This document shows, one piece after another, positions 60,806 through 64,000 of a stretch of DNA of 64,000 nucleotides (position 1 is its first letter; every line of letters begins with the position of its first letter). The stretch lies in assembly GCF_026239695.1 (NCBI RefSeq), contig NZ_JAPIVS010000009.1:1-64000 (forward strand), given 5' to 3'. The position numbers and the translations under genes were made by a program. The stretch is from Pedobacter sp. MC2016-15 (GTDB lineage: Bacteria; Bacteroidota; Bacteroidia; Sphingobacteriales; Sphingobacteriaceae). Below the pieces are notes generated by a model. The model saw nothing but the letters and a program-made list of their open reading frames with translations. It did not search any database and had not been told where the DNA came from.

Positions 60806-61711
60806 ATGAATAAGTTATTTTTTCTGCTCCCGGTTATTCTGTTTGCGGCCTGTAAACCGAAAACCAAAAAAGAACCTGTTGAAGAAACCCGTACCTCCGG
60901 AACAGTAAAGCTGATTGTGGACGAAAGTTTTTCTTCAGTTCTTGCGGATCAGATAGAAGTATTTAAAATTGATTATCCTGATACCCGGTTTGACCTTGTA
61001 GAGGGGAGTGAAAACAAGATTATGCCGGCATTTCTCAAAGACAGTGTGCGTGCTGCAGTTTTGTCGAGGGTATTAACTCCTGATGAAGAAAAAGCATTCA
61101 CCAGGCGTAATGTCAGAATTTCCAGCTCCCGGTTTGCAATCGATGGCATTGCCCTGATTACAGGTAATGATAACCCGGATTCCACGATTACTGCCGACCA
61201 GGTGATAGCCATGATGAAAGGAAATAATCCTCAGGGCATCAATTTGGTTTTTGATAATGCAAATTCAAGTACGCTCCGGTATTTTAAGGAGCTTGCTGAA
61301 GTAAAAGTGCTTCCAACATCAGGAATCTATACTTTAAATACCAATAAAGACGTTATAAAGTACGTTGCAGAACACAAAAACTATATTGGAATTGTTGGTG
61401 TAAACTGGTTGCTCAACGGGCAAAGGGACAGTTTTGATTTTACCTCTCAGGTAAAAGTGCTTGGTGTAAAAAATGTGAAGGGAAAGAAGGGTGATGATGC
61501 GTTTTACAAACCGAGCCAGAAAAATCTGATTAATGGTATTTATCCTTTCTTAAGGAATGTTTATATCATTAAAGCGGAAGTAAAAAACGATTTAGGCACG
61601 GGTTTTGCCAATTGGTTAGTAAGTCAAAGGGGCCAGCTGATCGTTCTTAAGTCGGGACTTGGCCCAAATAAAATGAACTCGCGGGACATTAATATAAAGA
61701 GTGAGAATTAA
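60806..61711 (+). CDS. PstS-like substrate-binding lipoprotein
   Basis: A 301-residue lipoprotein with signal and lipobox FAAC (Cys16). The mature protein is a PstS-like phosphate-binding fold: SGTVKLIVDESFSSVLADQIEVFK, YPDTRFDLVEGSE, NPDSTITADQVIAMM, INLVFDNANSSTLRYF and KNYIGIVGVNWLLN, ending with VYIIKAEVKNDLGTGFANWLVSQRGQ split over its last strands. The ligand-binding serines are not securely placed, so phosphate is only one candidate. It starts with no gap after the small membrane gene and lies in the ExbB-TonB operon, not a pst operon; this context suggests a part in outer-membrane uptake or sensing. Confidence 0.88.
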   Translation: MNKLFFLLPVILFAACKPKTKKEPVEETRTSGTVKLIVDESFSSVLADQIEVFKIDYPDTRFDLVEGSENKIMPAFLKDSVRAAVLSRVLTPDEEKAFTRRNVRISSSRFAIDGIALITGNDNPDSTITADQVIAMMKGNNPQGINLVFDNANSSTLRYFKELAEVKVLPTSGIYTLNTNKDVIKYVAEHKNYIGIVGVNWLLNGQRDSFDFTSQVKVLGVKNVKGKKGDDAFYKPSQKNLINGIYPFLRNVYIIKAEVKNDLGTGFANWLVSQRGQLIVLKSGLGPNKMNSRDINIKSEN

Positions 61712-61881
61712 ATATTATATTGAGCCCGGAATTACAGCTTGAAAATTTAATAATGTATTTCGCTGCTAATGCAAACTCATTCATTTATGGAGCCTGCACA
61801 GCTGAGTTCTGGCTTCATTGACTGATAAATAAGATTAGAGAGGAATAACTTGATAAATACTGAAAAACAAACAACGAACAG

Positions 61882-63615
61882 ATGAAAATGACAAAGAAAG
61901 CAATAACCTTAAGTTTAGGTTTAGTAGTAATGGGTTCTGCCTCTTTTGCTCAAAATTTGAATGACGCAAAGAAAGCGATTGATGCAGAGCAGTACGCGAA
62001 AGCTACATCTATGCTAAAATCACTGGTAAATTCACAAGCCGGTAAAGGAGAGAACTATTTTAGTTTAGGAGAAGTGTATCTCAAAAATGACTATGTTGAC
62101 TCTGCCAAAGCAGTTTTTAATAAAGGAATTGCCGCTGATGCCAAGTATGCGTTAAACTATGTTGGTTTAGGTAAAGCTGAGCTTGCTTCCAACAATCCAA
62201 CGGGCGCAAAAGCAAGTTTTGATAAAGCTATTGCTGCTGCTTCAAAAAAGGATTATCTTCCTTACATGTATATTGGTAAAGCTTATGTAGAACAGGATAA
62301 GCCTGATTTCGCAGCTGCACTGCCAATGTTACAAAAAGCTGATGAATTAGATGCTTCTGATAAAGATCCTGAAACATTCGTTGCTTTAGGTGATTTCTAT
62401 GCTGCTCAGAAAAAGAACTCTGAAGCTTTAAGTAACTATCTGCGTGCATTAAATATGAACGAAACTCAGGTAAGACCTAAAGTTCAGATCGGTAGAATGT
62501 ACAAAGAATCAAGAGCATTTCCTGAATCTGAGACTCAATTAAAAGAAGTAATCACTGCAGATCCTAACTATGGTCCTGCTTACCGTGAGATCGCTGAGCT
62601 TTATATGCAATGGGCTAACTTTGAGCCGGCAAACTTCGCAGCGAAATCTACAGAAGCGATTACAAACTATAAAAAATATCTTGACCTGACTGATAAGTCG
62701 TTTGATGCAAGGTTACGTTATGCGCAGTTCCTGTACTATGCTAAGGACTACAAATCACTGGAAACAGAGACTGCTGATCTTGCAAAATTATATCCAAACA
62801 ACCAGAAAGCTCTTGTTATTCAGCGTTTACAGGCCTATTCAGCTGCTGAAAACAAAAACCCTGAAAGTTTGAAACTGTTAACTGATTTCTTTGCTAAAAA
62901 CACTGATACTTCACGCCTGATCGCTGCCGATTATCTTTATTTAGGTAAAGCCCAGTTATTGGCAAATCAAGATAGTTTAGCTTTAATCAGCATTACTAAA
63001 GCGGTTGAGAAAGATTCAACAAATGTTGAAGCTTTGGAAGATGTAGGTAAAGCTTTATATGGTAACAAAAAATATGCTGAGGCAGCTGGTGTTTATAAAA
63101 ATGCAATTAAGTTAAATCCAAATGGTAAAGGTTCATTGACCAACTATTACTATTTAGCTTCTGCAAACTATTACAACTATGCAATTGCTGATCAGAACAA
63201 ACAAAATCCGGATAAAAAATTGTTAGTTGAAGCTGATTCTGCACTGGCTTTCATCAACAAAACTGCTCCGGACTTTACTTTAGCTTACATCACTAGAGGT
63301 CGTGTAGCACGTTACATGGATGATGCAACAAATCCAAAAGGATTGGTTATTCCTTACTACGAGCAATATATTGACCTGGTTACGGTTAAAAAACCAGAAC
63401 TGGCAGCTCAACCTGCTGAAAAGCGTAATATCCTTGAAGCTTATACTAACCTAGGATACGCGTATATGAATACGGACAAAGCAAAAGCTACTGACATGTT
63501 CAACAAAGCTTTGGCGATTGACCCATCTTATGCAAACGCTTCCAATGGTTTGAAGTCACTGACAGCTCCGGCTCCAAAAGCTCCGGTGAAAAAGGCGGCG
63601 CCTAAAAAGAAATAA
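61882..63615 (+). CDS. secreted tetratricopeptide-repeat protein
   Basis: A 577-residue exported TPR protein. The signal peptide is about residues 1-23 (KAITLSLGLVVMGSASFAQ); ATG at 61888 is an equal alternative start. At least ten TPR units follow, for example AIDAEQYAKATSMLKSLV, YALNYVGLGKAELASNNPTGAKASFDKAI in part, and YAEAAGVYKNAIKLNP, and the C-terminus ends in an alanine, proline and lysine tail (APAPKAPVKKAAPKKK). The third bases are strongly AT-biased, fitting high expression. It follows the PstS-like gene after a 170-base gap and is followed by a terminator, so it may be separately transcribed. It is probably a periplasmic scaffold of unknown partner. Confidence 0.9.
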   Translation: MKMTKKAITLSLGLVVMGSASFAQNLNDAKKAIDAEQYAKATSMLKSLVNSQAGKGENYFSLGEVYLKNDYVDSAKAVFNKGIAADAKYALNYVGLGKAELASNNPTGAKASFDKAIAAASKKDYLPYMYIGKAYVEQDKPDFAAALPMLQKADELDASDKDPETFVALGDFYAAQKKNSEALSNYLRALNMNETQVRPKVQIGRMYKESRAFPESETQLKEVITADPNYGPAYREIAELYMQWANFEPANFAAKSTEAITNYKKYLDLTDKSFDARLRYAQFLYYAKDYKSLETETADLAKLYPNNQKALVIQRLQAYSAAENKNPESLKLLTDFFAKNTDTSRLIAADYLYLGKAQLLANQDSLALISITKAVEKDSTNVEALEDVGKALYGNKKYAEAAGVYKNAIKLNPNGKGSLTNYYYLASANYYNYAIADQNKQNPDKKLLVEADSALAFINKTAPDFTLAYITRGRVARYMDDATNPKGLVIPYYEQYIDLVTVKKPELAAQPAEKRNILEAYTNLGYAYMNTDKAKATDMFNKALAIDPSYANASNGLKSLTAPAPKAPVKKAAPKKK

Positions 63616-63637
63616 ACGTTATAAATAATACAAATTG

Positions 63638-63667
63638 AAAAGGCAGGGTTGATTTCCTGCCTTTTTC
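63638..63667 (+). terminator. terminator after the TPR gene, overlapping the nuoA promoter
   Basis: AAAAGGCAGG (63638-63647) pairs with CCTGCCTTTT (63656-63665), then more T. Its loop, GTTGATTT, contains the TTG used by the next promoter. Confidence 0.85.
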
Positions 63668-63678
63668 TTTTACTTTTG
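63649..63678 (+). promoter_or_regulatory. promoter of nuoA
   Basis: TTG (63649-63651), a 19-base spacer and TACTTTTG (63671-63678) fit the Bacteroidota consensus. The -33 part lies in the hairpin loop of the preceding terminator, so the end of one transcript and the start of the next share sequence. Confidence 0.65.
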
Positions 63679-63696
63679 TACCCAAATTCAATTAAT

Positions 63697-64000
63697 ATGG
63701 AAACCCAAAGTCTACCTTCAGATTTTCTCCCGATTATATTTCAGGTTATTGTAGCCATGGGATTTGTTGTAGTAACCTTATTTGCTACGCACTTCTTAGG
63801 CCCTGCACGTAAGACTAAAGATAAGCTGAGTACTTTTGAGGCAGGAGTAAAGGTGATTGGTAATGCACGTCAGCCCTTCTCAATTAAATACTTCCTGGTG
63901 GCGATCCTGTTTGTCCTTTTTGATGTGGAGGTGATCTTCATGTATCCATGGGCAGTAAATTTCAGGGATCTGGGATGGTCAGGCCTGATTGAAATGTTTA
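63697..64000 (+). CDS. nuoA: NADH-quinone oxidoreductase subunit A (cut by window end)
   Basis: The first 101 codons of NuoA, the small membrane subunit of complex I. Translation from ATG at 63697 gives METQSLPSDFLPIIFQVIVA, then a helix, STFEAGVKVIGNARQPFSIKYF in part, and the diagnostic FDVEVIFMYPWAV before the third helix begins. It has three helices in the full protein. The frame is open to the window end, so the stop codon and the rest of the nuo operon lie beyond it. It is preceded by its own promoter, which overlaps the TPR terminator. Confidence 0.94.
   Translation, partial: METQSLPSDFLPIIFQVIVAMGFVVVTLFATHFLGPARKTKDKLSTFEAGVKVIGNARQPFSIKYFLVAILFVLFDVEVIFMYPWAVNFRDLGWSGLIEMF

Overview
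The window is a stretch of core chromosome from a member of the Bacteroidota, most likely a Sphingobacteriaceae (Pedobacter-like) bacterium. This is judged from the sequence alone: the promoters carry the Bacteroidota-type -7 element TAnnTTTG, often with TTTG or TTG 17-20 bases upstream. Shine-Dalgarno sequences are mostly absent. The gene content also fits: GldD, a DUF1501/DUF1800 pair, ExbB-ExbD-ExbD-TonB, a GIN-domain protein, and futalosine-route menaquinone genes. I see no insertion sequence, prophage or CRISPR array, and composition is even throughout.

Layout. 0-5.4 kb: an Lrp/AsnC regulator, then two odd class II tRNA-like genes with their own promoter and terminator, then a two-gene operon of secreted amidohydrolase-type proteins in which two of the three domains lack the HxH metal motif. 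5.5-12 kb: a small membrane protein, a complete trp attenuator (25-residue leader peptide with Trp-Gln-Trp, then a terminator) ahead of trpE-trpG-trpC, then hflX, rbfA, an M23-like peptidase and a secreted TonB-C-like protein. 12-20 kb: a divergent lipid kinase / App1-type phosphatidate phosphatase pair, DUF1501/DUF1800, aat and a large SNF2 helicase. 20-32.5 kb: GIN protein, ALDH7, TPR protein, phosphosulfolactate synthase-like protein, aroE, gldD, MBL hydrolase, LolE/FtsX-like permease, mqnB-mqnD, a 6-pyruvoyl-tetrahydropterin synthase gene next to folE, and fabD behind a large inverted repeat. 32.5-46.9 kb: a very large NtrY-like histidine kinase, a coiled-coil protein, a GHL10 hydrolase, a GMC oxidoreductase, an M16 peptidase, a CtpA-type protease and a ferredoxin plus ferredoxin reductase pair.

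47-57.5 kb: lpxH, prfA, tRNA-Asp, a methyltransferase, a minimal ABC pair, an SDR, metK under a SAM-II riboswitch, a second lipid kinase, a SUI1-type protein and ATP-dependent pckA. 57.5-64 kb: exbB-exbD-exbD-tonB, a small membrane protein, a PstS-like lipoprotein, a secreted TPR protein, and the start of nuoA, which is cut by the window end.

The most unusual element is the pair of class II tRNA-like genes at 658-935. Both carry GUC in the anticodon position on a leucine-type body with an oversized variable arm. Paired changes in three stems between the copies argue for a maintained RNA structure. Other regulatory features worth attention are the trp leader, which appears to be transcribed almost leaderless, the SAM-II riboswitch, and a nuoA promoter that overlaps the preceding terminator.
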